DNA of 64,000 bases, from contig NZ_JACHYC010000008.1 in assembly GCF_014192575.1 (NCBI RefSeq), forward strand, positions 295,922 through 359,921, written 5' to 3'. This DNA comes from Variovorax sp. Sphag1AA (GTDB lineage: Bacteria; Pseudomonadota; Gammaproteobacteria; Burkholderiales; Burkholderiaceae_C). A program made the translations under genes and the position numbers. The stretch's first letter is position 1. Each line of letters opens with the position of its first letter. Under the pieces are notes generated by a model. The model saw nothing but the letters and a program-made list of their open reading frames with translations. It was not told where the DNA came from and ran no database searches. Shown piece after piece: positions 57,522 through 64,000 of this stretch.

Positions 57522-59159
57522 TCAGAGGATGAAGCCGGTGTTGATGAAGCTGGACTTGTGGTCCTGCACGATCGCGTTGAGCAGCTTCTTGCTCGGCTCG
57601 GTCTGCTTCGCGGCCACCATCGAGCGGATCGAGAAGGCCCGCAGCGCGTCGGCCACCGACAGCGTGCCCTCGGCCGAATCCTTGCGGCCGGCAAAGGGAA
57701 ACACATCCGGGCCGCGCTGGCATTGGCAGTTGATGTTGACGCGGCAGACCTGGTTGACCAGCGGATCGACCAGCGCACCGATCTGGCCGGGGTCGGAGCC
57801 GAAGATGCTGACCTGCTGGCCGTGGTCCGAGGTGATGACGTAGTCGAGCGCGGTCTCGATGTCGTCGAAGGGCATCACCGGCACCAGCGGGCCGAACTGC
57901 TCCTCGCGGTAGAGCTTCATGCCTTCGGCGACCGGATACACCACCGCGGGATGGAACAGCGTCTGGCAGAACTCGCCGCCACCCGCGTTGACGATGCGTG
58001 CGCCCTTCGCACGGGCATCGTCGAGCGCCTCGGTCATGTAGGCCGTGCGATGCAGTCCGGGCAGCGGGGTGATGCTTACCCCGCTCTCCCACGGCATGCC
58101 GATCTTGAGCTTGTCGAGCTCTTCGACGAAGCGCTGCAGGAAGCGATCGGCGATCGAGCGGTGCACGATCAACATCTTGAGCGCCGTGCAGCGCTGGCCG
58201 TTGAACGACAGCGCGCCCAAGAGGCACTCCTTGACCGTGAGCTCGATGTCGGCGTCGGGCAGGATGATCGCGGCGTTCTTGGCGTCGAGCCCGAGGATCG
58301 CCCGCAGGCGGTGCGACTTCGGATGCTGCTTCTTCAGGTGGTCGGCTACCTTGCTCGAACCGATCAGCGCCAGCACGTTGACTTTGCCGGAGGCCAGCAG
58401 CCGCGGCACCACGAGCGCACCGGGTGCATAGATGGTGTTGATGACGCCCGCGGGAAAGGCCGATCGGAAGGCCTCCAGCAGCGGATGGAACAGCAGCGTG
58501 CCGTACTGCGGCGGCTTGAAGACCACGGTGTTGCCCATCAGCAGCGCCGGGATCAGCGTCGCGAAGGTCTCGTTCAACGGGTAGTTGTACGGGCCCATGC
58601 ACAACACGACGCCGAGCGGCGTTCGCCGGATCTGTCCGATGGTGCCTTCGGCAATCTCGAAGCGCGAGCTTGCGTTGTCGAGGTCCTTGAGCGCCTGGAT
58701 GGTCGCCTGGATGTACTCGACGGTGCGATCGAACTCTTTGCGCGAATCGGCCAGGCTCTTGCCGATCTCCCACATGATCAGGTTCACGATCAGCTCGCGC
58801 TGCTGCGCCATGCGGCGCACGAACTCCTGCATGCATGCGATGCGCGCAGCAACGCCCATCGTGGGCCACTGGCCGCGGCCGTTGGCATAGGCAGCCACCG
58901 CCGCGTCGAGCGCCGCATCGCTCTCGGCCTCGCCCATCACCGGGTAGCTGCCGATCTCGACCTGGCGCACTTCGCCGGTGGCGGCGTCGCGCGTGCACAC
59001 CGGGGACAGCACGGTCTTGCTCGGCCCGTTCCATTCGACCAGCCGTCCGGCGACGAGCGAGTGGCGCTGGTGCACCTGTTCGGCCAGGCGATATTCGGCG
59101 GGGATGTCTTCGAGGGCAGGAAAGTGCTGGGCGAGCTGGGCGCTGCGATCGGTTGTCAT
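57522..59159 (-). CDS. gapN: NADP-dependent glyceraldehyde-3-phosphate dehydrogenase, non-phosphorylating (GapN-like)
   Basis: An ALDH-superfamily enzyme of 545 residues. Operon context with edd-eda-pyk suggests oxidation of glyceraldehyde 3-phosphate straight to 3-phosphoglycerate. Catalytic Cys324 lies in FNGQRCTALK; CMGPYNYPLNETFATLIPALLMGNTVVFKPPQYG is the cofactor region. The general-base Glu expected 34 residues before the Cys (ELGGK) is Gly290; Asp292 stands two residues on in GLDAKN. The assignment to GapN is by length and context. The first enzymatic gene after the ROK regulator. Confidence 0.87.
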   Translation of the reverse strand: MTTDRSAQLAQHFPALEDIPAEYRLAEQVHQRHSLVAGRLVEWNGPSKTVLSPVCTRDAATGEVRQVEIGSYPVMGEAESDAALDAAVAAYANGRGQWPTMGVAARIACMQEFVRRMAQQRELIVNLIMWEIGKSLADSRKEFDRTVEYIQATIQALKDLDNASSRFEIAEGTIGQIRRTPLGVVLCMGPYNYPLNETFATLIPALLMGNTVVFKPPQYGTLLFHPLLEAFRSAFPAGVINTIYAPGALVVPRLLASGKVNVLALIGSSKVADHLKKQHPKSHRLRAILGLDAKNAAIILPDADIELTVKECLLGALSFNGQRCTALKMLIVHRSIADRFLQRFVEELDKLKIGMPWESGVSITPLPGLHRTAYMTEALDDARAKGARIVNAGGGEFCQTLFHPAVVYPVAEGMKLYREEQFGPLVPVMPFDDIETALDYVITSDHGQQVSIFGSDPGQIGALVDPLVNQVCRVNINCQCQRGPDVFPFAGRKDSAEGTLSVADALRAFSIRSMVAAKQTEPSKKLLNAIVQDHKSSFINTGFIL

Positions 59160-59184
59160 GGGGTCCTCGTGAGGTGGGTGTGGT

Positions 59185-60399
59185 TCAGCGATCGAGCTTG
59201 AGAAACAGGTCCCGATCGGGAGCGAAGTTGGCGTACAGCGGCAGCAGGGCCCCGCCAATGGCCCGTGCATCGGCGCCCACGGCGCCTGCGAGCAGCTCGG
59301 GACGGGCGATGCCTTCCCAGCTGAATTTGTCGAGTGCCCCGTTGGTTTCCGCGAGCACCGCTTCGAGCATTTCGCGGCTGAAGGACCCGTCGACGATCAC
59401 GCCGTCGAGCTCCAGCAGCGCCGTCGCGCTGTGGATGGCCATGGCGATCGCCGGGGTCGCCTCCCGCATCCATTCGCGCGTGACCGGCAACCACGGCGCC
59501 TCGACCGCGCGCGCATCCGCAACGGCGCGGGCGTCGAGCCCGGCCTGCGCATACATCTTCTCGAGCGTGAACAGGGACGCGACGCTCAGTAGCTGTCGCG
59601 GCTGCGCGCCGTCGCCGGCGACACCGAGCGACATCGATGCCAGGGCGCCGGCATTGCCTGTGGCGCCGGAGCGCAGATGGCTGTCGATCACCAACCCTCC
59701 GCCGATGAAGGTGTCGATGAAGACGTAGAGAAAGGTGCGCAGCCCCCGCCCACGCCCGGCCACCAGTTCCGCGACGCAGGCGGCGGCCGTGTCCTTGACG
59801 AGTTCGACCGGCAGCGTCGTCATGGCAGCCACCCGCGCGCGGATGTCGATGTCGTTCCACTTGGCGGCCTGCTCCGGTGCGACGCCGAGCAGGGACTGCC
59901 AGCCGCCGAGCGACAGCGGCGCCGCGATGCCGATGCCGTGCAGCAACTGCGCACGGGTGGGGCCGAGCGAGCGGCGCAGCGCCTTCAGGCGCAGCCGGAT
60001 CTCGTCGAAGAGCGTGTCGGGGTCGGGGAACTCATAGGCCAGCGAGAGCCGCTCGCGCACCTGCGCCGTGAAGTCGACCAGCAGCACATCGAGGCTGCGG
60101 CGGCCGATCTTGATGCCGATCGAATACGCGCCTTCGGGATTCAGCGCCATCGGCACCGACGGCTGTCCGATCTTGCCGCGCACGGGTGCCCGCTTGACCA
60201 CCAGGGCATCGGCCTCCAGGCGCGAGATGATGATCTGCACCGTCTGCGCCGTGAGATTGGTCAGGCGCGCGATCTCTGCCTTCGGCAGTGCGCCATGCAG
60301 GCGGATCGCCTGCAGCACCACCCGCTCGTTGAACTGGCGCATGCCCACCTGGTTGGAGCCGCGCGGATCGATGTTTTTCGGCAAGGCTGTTGTCTCCAC
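59185..60399 (-). CDS. ROK family transcriptional regulator of the Entner-Doudoroff operon
   Basis: A 404-residue ROK protein with N-terminal winged HTH (RQFNERVVLQAIRLHGALPKAEIARLTNLTAQTVQIIISRLEADALV) and a sugar-kinase-like domain. The zinc-binding Cys motif of ROK kinases is absent and the catalytic-Asp region reads VKDTAAACVAEL, so it is probably a sensor, not a kinase. It is the first gene of the operon, 25 bp before gapN, and divergent from another ROK gene. Confidence 0.92.
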   Translation of the reverse strand: METTALPKNIDPRGSNQVGMRQFNERVVLQAIRLHGALPKAEIARLTNLTAQTVQIIISRLEADALVVKRAPVRGKIGQPSVPMALNPEGAYSIGIKIGRRSLDVLLVDFTAQVRERLSLAYEFPDPDTLFDEIRLRLKALRRSLGPTRAQLLHGIGIAAPLSLGGWQSLLGVAPEQAAKWNDIDIRARVAAMTTLPVELVKDTAAACVAELVAGRGRGLRTFLYVFIDTFIGGGLVIDSHLRSGATGNAGALASMSLGVAGDGAQPRQLLSVASLFTLEKMYAQAGLDARAVADARAVEAPWLPVTREWMREATPAIAMAIHSATALLELDGVIVDGSFSREMLEAVLAETNGALDKFSWEGIARPELLAGAVGADARAIGGALLPLYANFAPDRDLFLKLDR

Positions 60400-60470
60400 T
60401 ACGACGGGCCTGCAGACCGCCTGCGGACCCTGTTGTCGCGATCGCGATGGCGGGATTATGGGCCAGCAGA

Positions 60471-60500
60471 TTTAATAAATCAATTGCATTTAGTTAATTG
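60471..60500. promoter_or_regulatory. A/T-rich operator candidate, left copy
   Basis: An A/T-rich island in otherwise GC-rich DNA, ending in TTAGTTAATTG (60490-60500). Nearly the same 11-mer, TTAATTAATTG, occurs at 60615-60625. The left copy lies about 70-100 bp from the ROK start at 60399. Confidence 0.5.
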
Positions 60501-60601
60501 GAAGAAGGCCGCCTCCGAGGGAATGGCTGAGTGAGCAGTGGGCGATCAACGCGATCCCCGGGAAATCCCTGATCGCAGAGATCGATCCGCGACCTAAACT
60601 T

Positions 60602-60625
60602 TCTTCAACTTGAATTAATTAATTG
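60602..60625. promoter_or_regulatory. A/T-rich operator candidate, right copy
   Basis: TTGAATTAATTAATTG within 60610-60625 repeats the left-copy 11-mer with one change. It lies about 45 bp before the GTG of the rightward ROK gene, where a ROK repressor could bind. Confidence 0.5.
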
Positions 60626-60670
60626 CCGAGAGCGGCGCGAAGCCGGAATCGGCACTCAAGGAGACACGTG

Positions 60671-61927
60671 GTGAGACCAAGCGGCCCTGGACGGGGTACG
60701 AATTCGATGAACCTCCGGCTCTACAACGAGCGGACCCTGCTGCAGCGCCTGCGCCGCACGGGCGAAGCCTCGAAGGCCGACCTCGCGCGCTGGGCCCAGC
60801 TCACGAACACCGCTGTGGGCAGCATCGTCCAGTCCCTCGAGGAATCTCACCTGATCGAACCGGCTGGCCGGCGCCAGGAGGGCCAGCGCGGCCAGCCCGC
60901 GGGGCTGTACCGCATCAATCCGGAAGGCGCCTACGGCATCGGCGTGCGACTCGACCGGACGAGCATCGAGACGGTGCTGATCGACCTCGGCGGCCGCATC
61001 CTTGCCCGCGAAGCGCACGACCTGCTGCTCCCCCATCCCGACGAAGCCCTGGCGCTCGTGCGCAAGAGCATCACCCGCATGCTCAGCGTGCTCGACGGCA
61101 CGCAGCGCCGCCGCCTCATGGGTGTCGGACTGGCCCAGCCCTACAACCTCGGAAGCTGGCTGCGCGAACTCGACCTGAAGGCCGACTTCCGCATCTGGGA
61201 CGAGGTGGATTTCGGCGCCATGCTCTCGCAGGCAGTCGAGCAGCCGGTGTTCAAGGAAAACGACGGCAATGCCGCTGCGATCGCGGAACTGTTCTTCGGC
61301 GTCGGCCGCGAGGAAAGCGACTTCCTCTATGTCTTCATCGGCGCGGCGCTCGGCGCAGGCGCGGTGATCGGCGGCGAAAGCCTGCGCGGCAGCAGCGGCA
61401 ATGCCGCCGACCTCGGCCTGATGCCGGTGCTGCCCAGCCGGCTGGCATCCGCACCGCCGACGGATCGCCGCTGGGACATCCTGCTGTCGCGCGCGTCGCT
61501 CAACGCGCTGACCCGCCATCTCCGCCACAGCGGCCTGCCGGTGCGCAACCACGACGACCTCGAAGGTCATGTCGCATCCGGTGGCCGTGCGGTGGACGAA
61601 TGGCTCGACGATTGCGTCGACGCGCTCGTTCCTTCGCTGCGCGCATCGCTGGCGGTGCTTGACCTGCCCGCGGTGGTGATCGACTGCGACATCGACGATG
61701 GCCTGATCGACAAACTTGTCCGCCGTGTCGATGCCGGCCTGCGCGAGATCGCCCCCGAAGCCCGGCAGACACCGCGGCTACTGCGCGGCAGCTTCGGCAC
61801 CAATGCCGGCGCCGTCGGCGCGGCCAGCCTGCCGATGTTCTTCAGTTTTTCCCCGCGCGCCGACGTGCTGCGCGGACAGCCCGCCTCCGCTTTCTCCCAC
61901 ACCGCCAAGGAGACCACACATGCCTGA
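60671..61927 (+). CDS. ROK family transcriptional regulator of the sugar ABC transporter
   Basis: A 418-residue ROK regulator. HTH near the N-terminus: NLRLYNERTLLQRLRRTGEASKADLARWAQLTNTAVGSIVQSLEESHLI. The GTG at 60671 has AAGGAG 7 nt upstream and gives the RPSGPGRGTNS leader matching the other ROK protein; an ATG at 60707 would cut it. FKENDGNAAAIAEL retains the ROK catalytic Asp; the zinc Cys motif is absent. The stop overlaps the ABC ATPase start by 8 bp, so its ligand is likely the transported sugar. Confidence 0.92.
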   Translation: MRPSGPGRGTNSMNLRLYNERTLLQRLRRTGEASKADLARWAQLTNTAVGSIVQSLEESHLIEPAGRRQEGQRGQPAGLYRINPEGAYGIGVRLDRTSIETVLIDLGGRILAREAHDLLLPHPDEALALVRKSITRMLSVLDGTQRRRLMGVGLAQPYNLGSWLRELDLKADFRIWDEVDFGAMLSQAVEQPVFKENDGNAAAIAELFFGVGREESDFLYVFIGAALGAGAVIGGESLRGSSGNAADLGLMPVLPSRLASAPPTDRRWDILLSRASLNALTRHLRHSGLPVRNHDDLEGHVASGGRAVDEWLDDCVDALVPSLRASLAVLDLPAVVIDCDIDDGLIDKLVRRVDAGLREIAPEARQTPRLLRGSFGTNAGAVGAASLPMFFSFSPRADVLRGQPASAFSHTAKETTHA

Positions 61928-63461
61928 AGGCACACCTCACCTGCTCGAACTGCGCAACATCTCCAAGACCTTCCCGGGCGTGAAGGCCCTGCAGAACGTG
62001 CGACTGCACGCCAACAAGGGCCTGGTGCATGCCCTGATGGGCGAGAACGGTGCCGGCAAGTCGACGCTCATGAAAATCCTCTCGGGCGCCTACATGCCCG
62101 ACCCCGGCGCCGAGATCCGCATCGACGGCAAGGCCGTGACCATCGACGGCCCGCTCGCGGCCAAGGCGCTGGGCGTGTCCGTGATCTACCAGGAGCTCAG
62201 CCTCGCGCCCAACCTCACGGTGGCGGAGAACATCTACATGGGCCGCCCGATGGTCAAGGGCGCGCTGGTCGACCGCGCGGGCATGGCCGAATCGTGCACC
62301 GCCACGCTGCAGCGCCTGGGCGCGGACTTCGGCCCGTCCACCATCGTCGAGAGCCTCTCCATCGCACAGCGCCAGCTGGTGGAGATCGCCCGTGCGGTGC
62401 ACTTCGACTGCCGCATCCTCGTGATGGACGAGCCGACCACGCCGCTGTCCACCCACGAAACCGACCGCCTCTTCGCGCTCATCAAGCGCCTGCGCAGCGA
62501 GGGCATCGCGATCCTCTACATCAGCCACCGCATGGACGAGATCGACGAGCTGGCCGACGAGGTGACAGTGCTGCGCGACGGCACCTATGTCGGCACGCTG
62601 GAGCGCGCGGAGCTGTCACGCGACAAGCTGGTGAAGATGATGGTGGGCCGTGATCTCTCGGGCTTCTACCGCAAGGAGCACAAGGGCCTGCACACCGGCG
62701 GCCGCACGCTGGCGGTGCGCAACATGTCCGACGGCCGCCGCGTGCGCGGCTGCAGCCTGGAACTGTTCGCGGGCGAGGTCCTCGGCCTCGCCGGCCTGGT
62801 CGGTGCCGGCCGCACGGAACTGGCGCGATTGATCTTCGGCGCCGATGCCCGCACCAGCGGCGAAGTGCAGATCGGGGACACGCCGCTCAAGATCGAGCAG
62901 CCAATCGACGCCATCCGCTCGGGCATCCTCTACCTGACGGAAGACCGCAAGGGCGAAGGGCTGTTCCTCGACCTCAGCGTGCGCGACAACATCAACGTGA
63001 TGGTGTGTCCTCTGGACGCCCAGAAAGGCGGCGTGATGGACGGACGCCGCGCCCTGGAGCGCGCCCGCGATGCCATCCGGCAGCTCTCGATCCGCGTCGC
63101 CTCGCCGCGCGTCAACGTGGGCTCGCTCTCTGGAGGCAACCAGCAGAAAGTGCTGCTGGCGCGGCTGCTGGAGCTCAAGCCGAAGGTGCTGATCCTCGAC
63201 GAACCGACGCGCGGCGTGGACATCGGTGCCAAGAGCGAGATCTACCGCCTCATCGATGAACTCGCACGCAGCGGCGTCGCGGTGCTCGTGATCTCGAGCG
63301 AACTGGCCGAAGTGGTCGGCGTCTGCGACCGCGTGATCGTGATGCGCGAAGGCCATCTCGTCGGCGAAGTCGGCGGCGACACCGGCGTCGCTATCACCCA
63401 GGAAAACATCGTGGCCCTGGCCACCGGCGCCACCACCGGCACCGTCCCGACCGTGCACTGA
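61920..63461 (+). CDS. sugar ABC transporter ATP-binding protein (RbsA/XylG/MglA type)
   Basis: A 513-residue double-domain ATPase of a monosaccharide CUT2 importer. First domain: Walker A GENGAGKST, signature LSIAQRQLVEIARA, Walker B LVMDEPTTPLS. Second domain: VGAGRTELARLIFG is a divergent Walker A, LSGGNQQKVLLARLLELKPKVLILDEPTRGVD is intact. It follows the ROK gene and precedes the permease by 31 bp. The periplasmic receptor should be just beyond the window. Confidence 0.95.
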   Translation: MPEGTPHLLELRNISKTFPGVKALQNVRLHANKGLVHALMGENGAGKSTLMKILSGAYMPDPGAEIRIDGKAVTIDGPLAAKALGVSVIYQELSLAPNLTVAENIYMGRPMVKGALVDRAGMAESCTATLQRLGADFGPSTIVESLSIAQRQLVEIARAVHFDCRILVMDEPTTPLSTHETDRLFALIKRLRSEGIAILYISHRMDEIDELADEVTVLRDGTYVGTLERAELSRDKLVKMMVGRDLSGFYRKEHKGLHTGGRTLAVRNMSDGRRVRGCSLELFAGEVLGLAGLVGAGRTELARLIFGADARTSGEVQIGDTPLKIEQPIDAIRSGILYLTEDRKGEGLFLDLSVRDNINVMVCPLDAQKGGVMDGRRALERARDAIRQLSIRVASPRVNVGSLSGGNQQKVLLARLLELKPKVLILDEPTRGVDIGAKSEIYRLIDELARSGVAVLVISSELAEVVGVCDRVIVMREGHLVGEVGGDTGVAITQENIVALATGATTGTVPTVH

Positions 63462-63492
63462 CCCTCACACAACGCCCTCACGGAGACACACC

Positions 63493-64000
63493 ATGAACGC
63501 CTCGCACCCGGCCGATCCGGCCCTGCCCGACCCCTTCCCGGCCGCCGCTCCGATTGCCGACGGCAGCAGCACGCCCGCCGCCGCCACCACGGAACACGTG
63601 AAGCCCGCAGTGCCGACGTCGCGCGGCAAGGACCTCCTGCGCGCCATCGGCATGCTGCCGGTGCTGATCCTGCTATGCATCGGCTTCGCGGTGTCGAGCG
63701 AGAACTTCGCGAGCTGGCAGAACTTCTCCATCATCACGCAGCAGGCCTCGATCAACATCGTGCTCGCCGCGGGGATGACCTTCGTGATCCTCACCGGCGG
63801 CATCGACCTTTCGGTCGGCTCGATCCTCGCTGCCTCGGCGGTGGTGGCGATGCTGATGTCGAACGTCCCCGGCCTGGGCATGCTCGGCGTGCCTGCCGGC
63901 CTGGCGTGCGGGCTGCTCTTCGGCCTGATCAACGGCGTGCTCGTGGCCTTCGTGAAGCTGCCGCCTTTCATCGTGACGCTCGGTGCGCTCACCGCGGTGC
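63493..64000 (+). CDS. sugar ABC transporter permease (RbsC-like), 3' end outside window
   Basis: N-terminal 169 codons of a CUT2 permease. A long polar leader of about 45 residues precedes the first helix (AIGMLPVLILLCIGFAVSSENFASWQN). The family signature AAGMTFVILTGGIDLSVGSILAASAVVAMLM and GLINGVLVAFVKLPPFIVTLGALTAV follow. Partner of the ATPase at 61920. Confidence 0.95.
   Translation, partial: MNASHPADPALPDPFPAAAPIADGSSTPAAATTEHVKPAVPTSRGKDLLRAIGMLPVLILLCIGFAVSSENFASWQNFSIITQQASINIVLAAGMTFVILTGGIDLSVGSILAASAVVAMLMSNVPGLGMLGVPAGLACGLLFGLINGVLVAFVKLPPFIVTLGALTAV

Noticed and set aside
56474..59201. long plus-strand frames antisense to pyk and gapN
   Set aside because: Low-complexity His/Arg/Asp/Ala composition; the opposite strand holds complete enzyme motifs and operon spacing.
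1..64000. CRISPR arrays, tRNA or rRNA genes, intact transposases, phage genes
   Set aside because: None recognised by reading; no transposase-like product and no regularly spaced repeats. The deletion scars at 41.4 and 47.4 kb have no adjoining insertion sequence.

Overview
The window is high-GC chromosomal DNA of a betaproteobacterium. Bug-type tripartite tricarboxylate receptors, a Gram-negative porin of the betaproteobacterial type, many LysR regulators and several aromatic catabolic operons suggest the Comamonadaceae (Variovorax-like). That placement is inference from gene content. I saw no rRNA, tRNA, CRISPR array or intact insertion sequence.

Layout. (1) 1-3359: a two-subunit molybdenum hydroxylase, cut by the window edge, with a TetR regulator. 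(2) 3454-8075, minus: a catabolic cluster in which four of five products carry export signals (RidA-like protein, Bug receptor, Tat-type amidohydrolase, SnoaL-like protein), plus a cytosolic amidohydrolase; a LysR gene is divergent. (3) 9329-18428: a complete 3-hydroxyanthranilate meta-cleavage operon (E-H-J-I-G-F-C-D order, as in the nba genes of 2-nitrobenzoate degraders), followed by a porin and a second LysR gene. (4) 18560-24547: DoxX protein, a Crp-like regulator divergent from a membrane [2Fe-2S]-ferredoxin/class III cyclase fusion, a PQ-loop protein, LysR and dkgB, and another LysR. (5) 24519-33701: a second hydratase/acetaldehyde dehydrogenase/aldolase trio, a YciI protein, a TRAP transporter, two PPC/DUF296 proteins (one secreted), two tandem paralogous small proteins and a DUF3095 cyclase-like protein.

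(6) 33713-40811: an ECF sigma factor with a ChrR-type zinc/cupin anti-sigma factor, flanked by lipid-modification operons (two cyclopropane-synthase-like methyltransferases, a flavin oxidoreductase, DUF1365, DUF1295 and DUF2177 proteins). Three start regions carry the same promoter pattern, NGATC(C/T)-N16-CGTA, with an ATG only 8-9 nt downstream. (7) 41068-48563: an eroded catabolic region with a truncated IclR gene, a DMT transporter, LysR, a ketopantoate-reductase-like/VOC/MaoC/CoA-transferase/shikimate-dehydrogenase-like operon, remnants of aroQ and SDR genes, and an AEC transporter. (8) 49022-50137: a two-helix potassium-channel-like protein. (9) 50441-60399, minus: one long Entner-Doudoroff operon, ROK-gapN-pyk-edd-eda-zwf-pgi. 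Divergent from it is a second ROK gene followed by a ribose/xylose-type sugar ABC transporter that runs off the right edge.

The whole reads as a nutrient-scavenging region. Sugars imported by the ABC system feed the Entner-Doudoroff operon, aromatic and amino-aromatic acids feed pyruvate and acetyl-CoA through two lower meta pathways, and a singlet-oxygen/envelope stress module remodels membrane lipids.
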